This document shows, piece by piece, positions 35,620 to 46,998 of a stretch of DNA of 64,000 nt. Every line of letters begins with the position of its first letter. Position 1 is the first letter of the stretch. A program made the position numbers and the translations under genes. The notes under the pieces were generated by a model that saw nothing but the letters and a program-made list of their open reading frames with translations, ran no database searches and was not told the origin of the DNA. Source of the stretch: Mariannaea sp. PMI_226 (Eukaryota; Ascomycota; Sordariomycetes; Hypocreales; Nectriaceae); contig JANFOG010000003.1 in the NCBI GenBank assembly GCA_024336345.1, positions 3,974,501 through 4,038,500 of the forward strand. Reading direction: 5' to 3'.

Positions 35620-36195
35620 TTCTGGCTGTTCCACTAGGTTAAATGAGGACACGTACGATAAGCTGGGAATAGCTTGGCTTTATACTATTATGCCATCTAG
35701 TAGCAAGGGCTATGACCTCATCATAAGAACGTAAGGATGTGCCAATTATGCTCCCTAGATGGATACCTGTTACTAGAGCCTCGGTTGCAGTATAAAAGAC
35801 GCGGAGCGTCCTGCCAGAACGAGTACTTCAGTCCGGACCCAATCCGGGAATGATATCCAGATTTTTTAAATAGGCCAATCAAATATGTCACATTGTAATC
35901 AGTGTTTCACATGTCTCGCACCTATACCGAGTTTAGCGTGAAGGCTCGATGCTAGGCTCAAGATCGGACTCGTGCTCCTAGATGAAACCTCACTGCTTTG
36001 ATATATAAGCGATCCCAAAAATAGGCCTGTCATAGCTGGCCTGCGGAATTGATGTCAATTCCGATAAAACTGCTAGTAGCCTATTTATTCTTAACAATTA
36101 ATACTTTAAGCTATTTTTACATACTGCTCTATTATGTCTTTCTGAGGTGCCACTATACTAAATGATAGAAATCGAATAATCGAAAATCTGGTCAT
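35620..36195. other. P450 upstream region and intergenic DNA
   Basis: A TATAAAG-like box on the minus strand near 35680 lies about 60 bp upstream of the P450 ATG. The rest shows no gene; 36040-36180 is AT-rich. Confidence 0.45.
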
Positions 36196-37517
36196 TTAAT
36201 ATAGGTTTTCACCCTTCTGAATCGGGGTCACGGTTCTGCTTAATCCAAACCCTGCGCGTTTTGTTTCCGCAGCGTCGTCTAAACAACCAAACTTGAGTCG
36301 CGTTTTGCAAATCTCCTTTGGTAATGGATCCGAGCCTAGGGAATAGCCTTCAGCGAGTTTATCCAGGTCGGGATTCCGGGTAGTGAGCAGGATAGTTGAG
36401 AAGGACGTGCTGCTCGTAATTCCATTGTTCCAAACTGTAACACTCCCGACAAGAACCCAAATAAGCACTATAAACAGACTTGCCCCGTACGCCATTAGGA
36501 GGTTTACCGTATCGTAGGAGTACAAGTTGCGGGGAGACCGGACGGTAACCGGAAGCGTGGTTGCGAATCCACGTCCGGAGTAGAACACCATCATACTGTA
36601 GGTGAAGTTCCTCGATAAGTCTTCGATTGCCCTAGCCAAGGTACGATTGCGGCAATTGTGCAAACCAGTATATCTTAGAGCAGCAAGCTGCTGGAGACTG
36701 GTAGAGTTCCAGATCTCAGGACAGTCAATCAGTCCTGACTGCAAAAGACCCATTGGGTTTGGATTGGTATCGAGGTTTCCCACCGTAACCCCTACAGATA
36801 TGTTACCGACCAGTAATTGACTAAATATGAGCTGCGTTACATAGGCAGTCTCAATGTCGTGACCTGCACCCAGCGAACCATAGTCGCTATCCCATGCATG
36901 TGGATTTAGGTACTGAATATGGAGAGGGGTGATTGATTGGACCCCTTCGTTGAAGCGCACAGAGACCTTGTATGAAGTATTGTAAAGCTGGCAAACTATC
37001 CTTGAGCCCGACAATGAGTTGTTGCGTTCGTTGCTCACTCCAGCCGCCCAAATCATTATCAAGTTATTCATAAAATAGGGAGCTGCTGCCGTGTAGATGT
37101 AATAAGTTCCTTTCTGGTCCTCGATTTGGGGCTTTATAAATGCGTCCCAAACAGCTTGGATTGAGTTATAGTTGTATATATTTGTATCCCAAGTTGGTTT
37201 ATTGTTTCGGGCAACAATTTCTTTCAGACTTTGGCATTTATATGACGGAGCCCAGAAATTCATATCATATGATGAGTTTGGGAAACGCGCAGACAGTGGA
37301 AGAAAGTTTGCTGAGGAAAATACGGCTGCGAAAAGACGATTGATCTCGAAACTGGGAGTCTCGATTCTGCCAAGTCCCTCGTACGTGGACCAGTCCGTGC
37401 CATTAGAGAAGTCGACCGTTGGGACCGATGTGGTAACAAGCTCCGACTGTATGGAAGCCCGAACCGAAAGCGTCGCTGGGGAAATGACAGAAGCAAGGGG
37501 TAGAAGCCTACTCTAGT
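36196..37517 (-). pseudogene. 5'-truncated large fungal membrane protein
   Basis: About 440 codons are open on the minus strand, from near 37517 to the TAG/TAA region at 36196. The text starts with L-P-L-A-S-V-I-S-P-A-T-L-S-V, as in a common family of fungal plasma-membrane proteins in which this segment follows several transmembrane helices. The extracellular middle is rich in N-x-S/T and cysteines. One C-terminal transmembrane helix (N-L-L-M-A-Y-G-A-S-L-F-I-V-L) and a cytoplasmic tail remain. The N-terminal helices and start are absent: upstream sequence soon turns into a 1-kb AT-rich island. Family members, sometimes mislabelled formylmethionine deformylase-like, have no known function. 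Confidence 0.65.
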
Positions 37518-37739
37518 ATAACTTGCGGAAACGGGGCCCGTTTCCACTTCTGTGCCAATCAGCTCTTTCAGAATCCTACATAGGTCTGTCCGTCGCAATG
37601 TGGTACTACCTACAGCCTGGATGGGGCATATTCACATCAACTCCAATTAGCGCTTCTTCAGGCATATAAGTGGGTATTAACTCACTAGCATAAATTCATC
37701 AAGCAGGCCAGCAAGATAATACCCCTACCATCCCAATCA
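37518..37739. other. Remnant upstream of the truncated membrane gene
   Basis: The sequence still reads briefly like coding DNA on the minus strand (37598-37520, I-L-K-E-L-I-G-T-E-V) and then loses all structure towards the AT-rich island. Confidence 0.35.
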
Positions 37740-38720
37740 ATCTTGCCATCAGAATATCAATAGAAAAATAAAGTTAAAAGAAGATTTAACTAATTTATTT
37801 TAAAAATATATAGCTTTAGTAATTCCTGCCCTCTTAAGAGTTAAAAATTAGCTAGAGCTAGCTTATTTAATAAGCAATAGGGGTAAATATTAATAATAAA
37901 ATTATATTAGGAAGTAAATAGTGGGATATATCTATTAATATTAAATAATACTATTTTATTAAATAATTAACCTAATTAAGTAGGGAGTAGCCTATAGTTA
38001 GATAATTTAATTTACATTTTATATAAATAAAACATTCTAATTTATTTAATTTGCTAAATTATTATATAATTAAGTAAAGTAATAAAAGATATTTTTATAA
38101 AATATATAAAAAAAAAACTAATCTTTTATAATATATCTTATTATTTTATAAAAGATGGGTTTTTAATAATTTAATAAAGGTAAGAGTTCTTTAAAATAAG
38201 ACTTTAGCTATTTTTTAACTAAAGATATTAAATAATTATAATTATAAAGAATATAATTTTAAAATAATTAATTAAATAAGTATAATTTATTATTTTAATA
38301 AGTTTCTATATATAGTTCTAAAATTAGAAGAGCTATACTAGATAATAGTATATTTATAAGCATTTTATAGTAATTATATTATATATTACGGCCTAAAACC
38401 ATGACCTGCATCAGCCTCACGTGCAGCCCACTTTTCTCCTGCAACAATGAGCAGGCTCCACTCAGGGACTAATAAGTAGCTCACTCGCTCACCGGCCTAC
38501 CCTACAGTTCAATAGTGAGTATTATAAGCACATTAACATAATAGAAAGTAAGCATACTCACTTCCACCTAATATATAAACTATAATTATTACTATTAGAT
38601 AGCCTACTTAGCTACTTAGCTTTTAATAATATTTAATTATTATAATCTATTTATATATTACTAAAAGTAAGTGATTCCATGTGTAAATGTTGCCTAATTT
38701 GGTAGGTTGTTACTACTAGA
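37740..38720. other. AT-rich island, probably RIP-mutated repeat DNA
   Basis: Nearly all of 37750-38390 and 38560-38690 is A and T with dense TAAT/TTAA words and almost no CpG. A short GC-richer island lies at 38395-38525. This composition is typical of transposon DNA destroyed by repeat-induced C-to-T mutation in ascomycetes. No protein or terminal repeat can be recovered by eye. Confidence 0.7.
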
Positions 38721-38804
38721 TTTGGTGGCATCTCCACATTTACTTGGCCCCATACTGTAAGGCATCACTCCAGAAGCTAAGCTCACTAATTTCCTAAAAC
38801 AGAT

Positions 38805-39060
38805 TCAAACTTACCGCCTTCCTAAGTAAGACATTTCCTCCTTCACCGCTTACTCAATTCATAGGACCCCACAACCAGTCCCAACTCTGACCGCCTACTT
38901 AATTTGTAGAATTATGTTGTTGTTAGGACGTCCTAAAAGCGATGTCTTTATTCCAACCGTCTACTGTATCTAAACCATAGAGTCCCAGAAATTGACCCTG
39001 CCCTGACTTCCCTGACCGCATACCTCTTTAGTAAAGGTCCCATTTTATATCTCCTTCACC
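38805..39060 (+). repeat. Degenerate short tandem array with an ACCGCYTAC core
   Basis: A motif near ACCGCYTACYTAATTTRTAG recurs at about 38815, 38850, 38900, 38958 and 39018, spaced 35-60 bp apart. Each copy is diverged. Two similar copies appear at about 43980 and 44025, on the other side of the DUF3435 gene block. The array has no coding potential. Confidence 0.45.
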
Positions 39061-39742
39061 TTCTTGCTTGTTCCGATTCTTGTCCCCATATTGCCCCAAT
39101 TCATATTAGATTAGATAGTAGTGCAACCTAGGTAAGGCATTGAAATTTTGGTCAACAGAGTTACAGATCTACCGTTGTTTTTGTTTGTCTATCAAACCCT
39201 GTTACGTGGAGTATTGCGCGCAGTTGAGAGCATGGATATCTTTCCACAATGCTCCGTAATTAGCTTGCAATTCGACCGGAAGGATCCATACAGTGCAAAT
39301 ATGTGACATATGTAAACGGTATACATCTAAGCAACAGTCTAGTGACACCCAGAAAGGACGAAGAAGCCGAAAAAAGAATGTAACTTGGCGACTCGAGCAA
39401 GGTAGTTGGATTTGATAAGTCACACTGTTCACATAGGAAACTGGTTTGCCACAGAACGGGCTAATCCGTATATTTACCAATATCAAAAAGGACAATTAAC
39501 ACCAGCCAGCTATGGATGGGTCAATACGTAGTCTGGCTCATCCTTGTGGGGTGTGCCAAATTATCCAATGAATCTTCACTCTCTTGGCCGACCCTTGCGC
39601 CGTAATCCCTAAACCTTCTTTCTCGACTTTCTCTCCCTGTTTTACTCTTGTCCTGGTCTTCTCTCTCTCATATTCTATTTCAGATCTCTCTATTGTATCC
39701 ATGGCCGGTTATGCTTGGTGATAAGCATACTGAACTCCCATT
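39061..39742. other. Upstream region of the DUF3435 gene
   Basis: Non-coding, with a pyrimidine-rich leader (39595-39690) just before the ATG at 39743, as expected for a fungal promoter. A minus-strand frame at 39202-39495 has no support. Confidence 0.45.
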
Positions 39743-42275
39743 ATGACTCCAACCTCCAAAATCCCCAGACGGGCTATGCAACGACGCAACATACCCCGTA
39801 TCAGTGGTCCGGCAGAAAATCATTCAACATCGAATAAACAAACATACAGCCAAGGTCAAGTTGACCAGAACTTTGCAGACGTAACACATGATAACACCCA
39901 GGACTCGGCATTCGAGTCCTCAGACGACAGTGAGTCTGAGCCAGAGGGTGACCATGGTGATTACTTCTGGAAAACCTTACGGAATGCCCGCCGAGGATCT
40001 AGAAAGAACCGAAGGGATTCACTTAATGGATCCGATGAAGCCACAGACTCCGACCTCGACTCCGATACTAGTTCAGACTCTGATGTTGACTCCGGATATT
40101 CCAGCGCCGGAGAAGGGGACTTCTACAACAACTTGATTGATGAGTATGAGGCAGAGGGGCCGACAATGGCCAACCATGACGAAAATACGAAAAAAATGAC
40201 AAAACCTGAAGAAGAAAGATGGAATGAGTATTACAACCTTGTTTACCGCCTAGGAAGAACTGCACTGACTTTAGACGGTCATAAAGGTTTTGCAAGCAGA
40301 CTAGACGAGATCCTCTTGAGACAATGAAGGCATGCAAGGCGTCGATTTTCAAAGCCTACTTGCATTGGAGAGTAAAACACTCCAGAATCAAGAAAGAATC
40401 CTCTATCATGACCTACTGGAATGTTCTCAGTATGGTATATGCTGTGAAGACATCTCGATGGATGGATGGTGGCGTACTTTATGACATCGGTAATGTTGGT
40501 TTCCATTTATTAACATAATGCTCTTAGAACCTAATTGGTATTTCTAGTGGATTCATGCTAAATTAACGCCCAAATTTGAACTGGATACGTCTAAAAAGGA
40601 GAAGGCTGGACTGTTTGTTGAGGACCTGGACTTGATTCTTCACCACAATTATGTTCTCGATGATTACGTATACGCTCATGAACGACTCCGTGTACAGCTT
40701 GGATTGCTTCTAATCACTGCTGGTGCTACTACCACCCGGCCCGGTGCGCTCATTGGAAAAGTGCTGTATGAGGATATTGAGTTTCAACTTTTCCCTCCAG
40801 GCCCTGGAGAAGAACGTTCTCGTCTTGGTTTGGTGGTGAATCTGGTGAACCTCAAGAATGGAGGGTCCAGAAAGAAGATTTTTGGCTTTCGCGAAGAAGA
40901 CACTCTTCTGCATGATCCTGTACCTCTCATGCTGTCATTGGCGTTTGCCGATGGGGCATTCTTCAACGAGTTTTCCAGCCCTGAACAAATCTACGCGCTG
41001 GCTGTTCCTGCGCATATGGATCGGGTGAGAATACCTTGGAAAGAGGAATGGCGAAGGCGACCGATTTTCCGCGATGTCGATGGGTTGGCTTTGAAGTATT
41101 ATAAAGCAAGAGGGCATCTGATACGTGTGGGTCGAGCATTAGGCTATGCGAAGAAGCTCGAGTGGTATGATATTCGCCGTGGGTCCGGTAAAAGGCTACA
41201 TGGTAAGGGAAATTTGTCAATAATTGGACTCTACTAACCGTATTTAGAGGATGTTACCCCTGAGGAACGGAACAATACAATGGATCACCGGCAAGGAAAC
41301 TCGGATACTTATGTGCGATATTATATGACCGATTTCATTGGCGTAGACACCCAAGCCATTGTCTTCGGCAGCGACCCACAGACCGATTTTATCAATTTGA
41401 TGAGCCGGCTCGTGCGCAATGGGAATGCTCCAAAAGAATTGACTGAAGAGCAAAAGGACGAGATTGCTAAGGATCCCGAGTTAGCCAAGTATCTTCGGAA
41501 ACGATCCAAAGCTATGGCTAGATTCAAGAAGCGAGGTTATCCGTCTTATACAGCGGCAAAAGAAGCCGGCGTCGCTAAGAAGTATGAGAAATATCGAAAG
41601 AGAGTTGAGAGCTTGAGGAAGACGCTAGCGGCGAAACGTCTTGACCGCGCGATCTCAGAGTTTCACGAAACAATACACGCCCAGGAAATCGATAAGCAGC
41701 TACAAGGAATGAAGCCGTCCGAAATCCTGGCACCTTCAACAATTCAGTATGAGCTTGAGGAAAGAGCCGAAGTGGCGCGCTTATTCTCCCAAGCTGCTGA
41801 TGTGAGCAACAGAGAAGAGCTTTTCAAACTTCGGATGAAACTCATCTCTGCACTTACAAGGCTTTGTAAGCGGCGGGAAAGTCCGCGTCGCACACGAGTC
41901 TCGCGGAAGAACGTAAAATCTAGTTCGCAGACCTCAGCTCGGCCCAAGACTTCTACTCAGCTTGAGTTGGAAGTGAACCACAATGTTCCGACGGCTGCGA
42001 CAGTTCTCCAAAACACAAGCTCGCAAGGAAATTTCCGGACATGCCCCTTTTGCAGATGGCAAGATTCAGAAGTTGGCGAGAGGCAGCGGCAGAGAACATG
42101 GCGCATTGATAGTCTAGCAAGACACATTCGTTCTCAGCATCTTGGGAGGATCGAAATGCCATTTGGCTGCCCCTATAATGATTGTCAGGCGGTTCTCGGA
42201 ACCGATGAACACTTTGCCAGCCATTCGGCTCGCGAGCATGGAGACCATTATCCGGCATCACTTATTCTAAGGTAA
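39743..42275 (+). pseudogene. DUF3435 (FluG-type) tyrosine-recombinase-like gene, one frameshift
   Basis: Segments 39743-40320, 40321-40494, 40548-41202 and 41248-42275 together read as a FluG-type DUF3435 protein of about 800 residues. Two introns are clear (40495-40547 and 41203-41247). Between about 40300 and 40323 the frame shifts by one with no plausible intron, so the gene is either dead or carries an assembly error; everything downstream is open. The acidic N-terminus (S-D-D-S-E-S-E-P-E) precedes the core. Tyrosine-recombinase landmarks are T-T-T-R-P-G-A-L, W-Y-D-I-R-R-G-S-G and D-H-R-Q-G-N-S-D-T-Y-V-R-Y-Y. A C-terminal zinc-finger-like region (C-P-F-C, then R-H-I-R-S-Q-H and C-P-Y-N-D-C) may bind DNA. 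DUF3435 also includes the captain recombinases of Starship transposons; FluG-type members are a related but distinct group. Confidence 0.75.
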
Positions 42276-42628
42276 ATTGCATAATTGCGAAATTAAAAAT
42301 ATATCCACACAAACAGCCGCCCTTTAAGCCCAACTATATTATTCAAATAAGTCGGAACCAATGGCTAGCCAAGTATTATAGACAAAGCCGCTGCAAGCGA
42401 TAAAGAGAGGGTGATTAGATTAAATGTAGCTAGCTTATCCGTAGGATAGAAGAATTCTAGATCCAGATGTGACAAGCTCTGAGCAGTAGCAAGCTACATT
42501 TAGATACAAAGCTGTGTTATACCGCCACCCTGTGGGTATATAATGCCTACGCTGGCAGTCGTCTGGTTTCCTTTCTTCTTCACCTTCTTCTCCCATCCTC
42601 GTCTGTTGGGATTTTCTCCTCTGCCGCC

Positions 42629-43105
42629 ATGGAACAGGTGATCTTTGCCGGGCATCACGACCCTTCTCAACCTCTAGCGCAATCACGTCAAACACATCCT
42701 GCGCTAGTGGTAACATCTGCGAGTCAGGCGAAGAATAGGCCGAGTCGTGAGATAACACACACTTTAAAAGTCAAAGAAGCAGGATCGTGGGATGCGGTGC
42801 TCAAAAAGGCAGCGCAGTCGAGACATAAAGCGAGAAAGAAGAAGAAGTATGCACAACGTGAGTTCACTATTGGAGTTTGGTGTTTAGGAGCTGACCGTGT
42901 TTAATTAGGGGGGTTGCAGTGTCGTTTGGTTGAGAGCACGGAAGATAAAGCACAAACACGAAATAGGTTCTTGGATGCTGAGGGCGAGTTTGTAGGCTTC
43001 CCCACAGTAAAAGAGATTTGCACTTCGGTAATCGACCTGCTCTCTTTCCAAGGTGGTTCATCAACTGTTTCTTTCCGTAGGCGTGTTGCTCTGCGAATAA
43101 GTTGA
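42629..43105 (+). CDS. Small basic protein, unknown
   Basis: Two exons (42629-42857, 42909-43105) give about 141 residues. The ATG sits in a good context (GCCGCCATGG). The intron of 51 bp has GTGAGT and TTAG ends, and splicing joins two open frames with similar composition. The middle is very basic (R-H-K-A-R-K-K-K-K-Y), suggesting a nuclear or nucleic-acid-binding protein. The second half (F-V-G-F-P-T-V-K-E-I) looks globular. No family is recognised. It follows the DUF3435 gene by about 350 bp on the same strand. Confidence 0.5.
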
Positions 43106-43209
43106 TGTCGTGATCACTATGTGCATCCCAGATAGTCAGATTTATTAGTACCATAATATCCAAAATATCCATAATACAAAGAAGCTACAAAGTGGGCTAC
43201 AAATGGACC

Positions 43210-43576
43210 ATGACCGAAGTAACAGCCTATAAATCATCCCCAATGCCTTTGGAGCCGGTCCATTACAGACAATTATCCAAAATTATGGAATCTATCGCAA
43301 GAAAACGTAACAGAACGAACGAAAACTTCTCTAGGGCTATACAGCGCCTCATGAAAAGATGCAGCCAAGTGAGTCGTCGTTACGGTGCAGATGTATACAT
43401 TCAAGCGCGCCGAAATCATCGGCACTATGAGTTCATCTCAACCAACGATCCATCATTCCCACTTGCAGCCGATGCACTTGTAAGTTTGCTATTCCAAAGG
43501 GATTTCTTCTCTCTAACCGTAGGATCAGGATAAAGTGTATCCAGTCCCTGTCAGGAAAAATCAGGATAGTTTTTAG
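43210..43576 (+). CDS. Minimal MADS-box-like protein (tentative)
   Basis: Two exons (43210-43479, 43523-43576) give about 107 residues; the 43-bp intron has GTAAGT and CGTAG ends. The core R-K-R-N-R-T-N-E-N-F, then L-M-K-R-C-S-Q-V, then G-A-D-V-Y-I-Q-A-R-R-N and H-Y-E-F-I-S-T follows the order of an SRF/MADS domain: basic helix, second helix region and beta strands. It is weaker than a canonical MADS domain and lacks any activation region. Small single-domain proteins of this kind are common in Eurotiomycetes but uncharacterised. It could act as a DNA-binding competitor; that is inference. Confidence 0.5.
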
Positions 43577-45113
43577 TAGAAAGTGAGCGTTGTGTGTTTG
43601 CAAATGACTTTGCATTGGGGAGAGAGAGCCTCTAGGTTGAAGCTGAACGAGGTGGAGATATTTATGAAACCTGATACTTAACTCAATATCAATTCTAAGT
43701 TCAATCTTAACTTTCCTCATGTACTAGATATGCTGCTAGTGACATCTCGAGCATGAAAAGATCTACTAGGCTTCCCAGTGCAGTAATATGGCTATGAAAT
43801 ATCTAGGTCCAATTAAAGAGATCTATCCTTTTAGAAGGCAGCAGTATGGGTTGATAATGCAAATATACGTAATATGCCCTCAGAGACTTAATTGCAACCC
43901 AAGATCTACCGTATGAGTCAAGGACTTTACCCACATTACATTATGCAAACTTTATGAATATCCGGTACCTATGCAACTCACCGCCTACTCGAAAAACCAC
44001 CGTTTCACTTTGGCCAGCTCACCGCTTGCCTAATTTATATCGTAATATAAACGGTGATTGTTATGATCCGGCAACCGTTAAAGATAAAACTCTTTGACAT
44101 GAACCAATTCTGGACACTGCTGGTTTAACCACAAACGGGTTTAAAGGCTAGCTGTTTTGGATCCGTTTTGGGCTGCAACTGGCTTCGACACGGCCATATT
44201 TGGACCTGGCCTGATCTGGATATACCGATAGGTTGATCCTTCAAGTGGACCCTTGAGAGAGCACTCAACTGCGACGTTGCCATAACCAGCTTCCACAACA
44301 ACACTGCACCACAATTCTGTCATTTGAAGCCCAATCAATTAATTATACAGCAAAGCCAATCACGCCAAAGGTCAACACAATACAATATTGAGACCCAATG
44401 TGCAGCAACCAAAGATAGCATAACTAAACAACAGCCACATATAGATTTAGGCGGTAAGCCTTAGCAAAGTAACAGTTTGCCATCTGACTAAGCGGCGAAG
44501 GATATAATCAAAATGTAGATAGTAATAAACCAAGATCCAAATCTTACATTATAGATACAGCTTTGTTCGACGAACTTGATATAGATCCCGGTATTTGTCA
44601 TCAAGTGGTGGTTCTCTCCAAAAGCCAAACTTCGTTTTCCTAAATATATCCGCGACGAATGCTTTCTACTATGGCCTTCGCAACATTCCGCAAGAGAAAG
44701 GTGCATCGCCTTGATGACTACCGTTCTGTCTAATAACACTAACAGCCATCAACCTCTCTTAGAATATAGTGCCAGTCCTTACCTTATTGGCCCCTCTTTT
44801 CAGCCCCCTCTCTATTTCGCAATCACAAAGAGTATAATTAAAATCGCAAAACTTTTTCTACAATATAGATTAGAATAATAATAGAAAGCCATAATTTATT
44901 CTTAATATAACCCTTAAAGTGCATAAGATAATAAACGATAAAGGCCTAATACTTCGTGATGCCATTCCCGATATTTTAGCGAGTGATGGCCTTACTCTTT
45001 TCACTCTTCAACTAATGCTCGGCTACGTCCCTTGTCCCTATAAAAGAGCCCTCTTCTCCCTCATCCCCATCTCTCCTAGCGCAACCAATTGCATAATTAC
45101 ACACTCACTAAAA
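43577..45113. other. 1.5-kb gene-poor stretch
   Basis: No supported gene. Two copies of the ACCGCYTAC-type motif are at about 43980 and 44025. A 15-bp word (GATAGGTTGATCCTT) at about 44230 also occurs near 24410. The part from 44840 to 44940 is AT-rich. Confidence 0.45.
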
Positions 45114-45235
45114 ATGTTATTACAAAACCTTCTCGACTTTCCCGATGAGATTCTACTATCCATTCTTAAGGAACTAGATACCCAAAACCTTCTTTCGACA
45201 TTGGGGTCTTGCACAAAGCTATACTCTCTCCTTGA
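45114..45235 (+). pseudogene. F-box gene 5' fragment
   Basis: The ATG at 45114 opens about 40 codons reading L-L-D-F-P-D-E-I-L-L-S-I-L-K-E-L and L-S-T-L-G-S-C-T-K-L-Y-S-L-L, a good F-box (the Skp1-binding motif of SCF ubiquitin ligases). Immediately after, the sequence becomes a different gene in another frame (GH78 rhamnosidase). The F-box protein therefore lacks any substrate-binding part. The fused frame runs on to 45365 with no meaning. Confidence 0.7.
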
Positions 45236-46998
45236 CGACCAAGGAGGTCTTCAAGAGCAAGTCCAGCAAGACAATTCTAGACTTTGGACAGAATCTCGTC
45301 GGCAAAATCTTCATCCCGAAACTGGAGCTCTCAAACGGCCAGACCCTCACGTTCAGACATGCTGAGGTCATGGAGGATGGCGAGCTGGGCGTCCGCCCAC
45401 TTCGCATGGCCAAGGCCACAGATACCATCATCGGCGCCTCGGACAAGGTCCTAGAGAACTGGACGCCCAGGTTCACATTCCATGGCTTTCGTTACGTCCA
45501 AGTCGATGGGTGGCCCGCTGGAGGCCCTTCCGTCAATGACGTTCAAGCTCTTGTTATCCACACCGACATGAAGCGCCGAGGGTTCTTCGAGTGCTCGAAT
45601 CCGCATGCCAACCAACTACACAGCAATGTTGTATGGTCCATGAGAGGCAACTTCGTCTCCGTTCCGACCGACTGCCCCCAACGTGACGAGCGCCTCGGCT
45701 GGACTGGCGACTTGCAGGCCTTCTGTCCTACCGCGACGTTCATCTACGACGCTCTTGGGATGCTGGGCAACTGGCTCCAAGACGTTTCCGCAGAGCAGCT
45801 CCAGCCAGAGTTTGCCGGCGTTGTCCCTTTGGTTGTGCCCGAGGCCATGCCAAACGGCTGGCCCCGCGACATCCACTCGCAGGCTGTCTGGGGCGACGTC
45901 GCCATCCTGGCTCCAAGCACCCTCTACCAGCACAGTGCTGACACGGGCCTCCTGCAGCTTCAGTTCTCCAGCATGAAGGCCTGGCTCGATCAAGGTGTTG
46001 ACAGAGTCTCCGATGGCCTCTGGAACCCGGACCGCTTCCAGCTCGCGGACTGGTTAGATCCCAACGCGCCCCTCGACGACCCGGCGAAAGCCTCGACAGA
46101 CAGCATTCTCGTCGCGAACGCCTACCTTATCCATGTCACGGAGACCTTCGCTCGCCTCTGTACGGCTTTGCAAAAGAACGATCTATCAAATGAATATGCC
46201 GCCGCTGCCAATGAGCTGCGAATCCAATTCCAGAACCGTTACATCACCCCGGACTGTAACCTTGTGTCCCTCTCCCAAACCGGCATCGCCCTCGCCGTCC
46301 AGTTCGGACTGTACCCATCATCTCCCGGACCCCGCGCCCTCGCCGCCGCTACCTTGGACAGTCTCGTCCGCAAAGCCCGGTTCAACATCAGCACTGGCTT
46401 CGCTGGCACGCCTGTCATTGCTCACGCCCTAACAACAATCGGCCGCCCCCAGCTTGCATACCGCATGCTCCTCGAGACCAAATGCCCAAGTTGGCTCTAC
46501 CCCGTTGTGCACATGGGGGCGACGACCATCTGGGAGCGCTGGGACAGCATGCTGCCCGACGGGAGGATCAATCCGGGGGAAATGACGAGCTTTAACCACT
46601 ATGCGCTCGGGGCGGTGGCCGACTGGCTGCATACATCGGTGGGAGGGATCGCACCGCTAGAACCTGGGTGGAGGGTCGTGAGGGTCAGGCCAGTGCCGGG
46701 GGGGAATATAAAGAGTGCGAAGGTGAGGTTTGAGGGGCCATACGGGCTCGTGGCATGTGAATGGAGTCTGGAAGGGCAAAGGTTCCGGATGAAACTGACG
46801 GTGCCGCCGAGTTGTGAGGCGGTGGTGACTCTGCCGTCGGAACTGAGGGGCGAGTTTGGTGAGGAGGAGAAGAGCAGGACGGTGAGGTCTGGGACACATG
46901 AGGTTGCATGTGTCTGTGATCTAGGGGAGTGGCCACCCAAAGCGATCAAGCATGTGTTCATGATGCCGCCAGAGGAGAACACTATTGCGGGCGAGTAG
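45232..46998 (+). pseudogene. 5'-truncated GH78 alpha-L-rhamnosidase
   Basis: About 588 open codons match the C-terminal two thirds of a GH78 alpha-L-rhamnosidase, an enzyme that removes terminal rhamnose from flavonoids, saponins or pectin. The beta-sandwich part (I-L-D-F-G-Q-N-L-V-G) is followed by the (alpha/alpha)6 barrel. Active-site motifs are present: P-T-D-C-P-Q-R-D-E-R-L-G-W, which carries the general acid glutamate, and T-I-W-E-R-W-D-S, which carries the presumed base. The first 250-300 residues and the ATG are missing; the reading begins at an F-box gene fragment. The body is markedly more GC-rich than its surroundings. The barrel is undamaged, so truncation is recent. Unless transcribed from an unseen start, it is not functional. 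Confidence 0.85.

Noticed and set aside
45616..45993. Minus-strand frame of 125 codons inside the rhamnosidase
   Set aside because: A shadow caused by the high GC content of the GH78 sequence.
46599..46982. Minus-strand frame of 127 codons inside the rhamnosidase
   Set aside because: Antisense to conserved GH78 C-terminal sequence.
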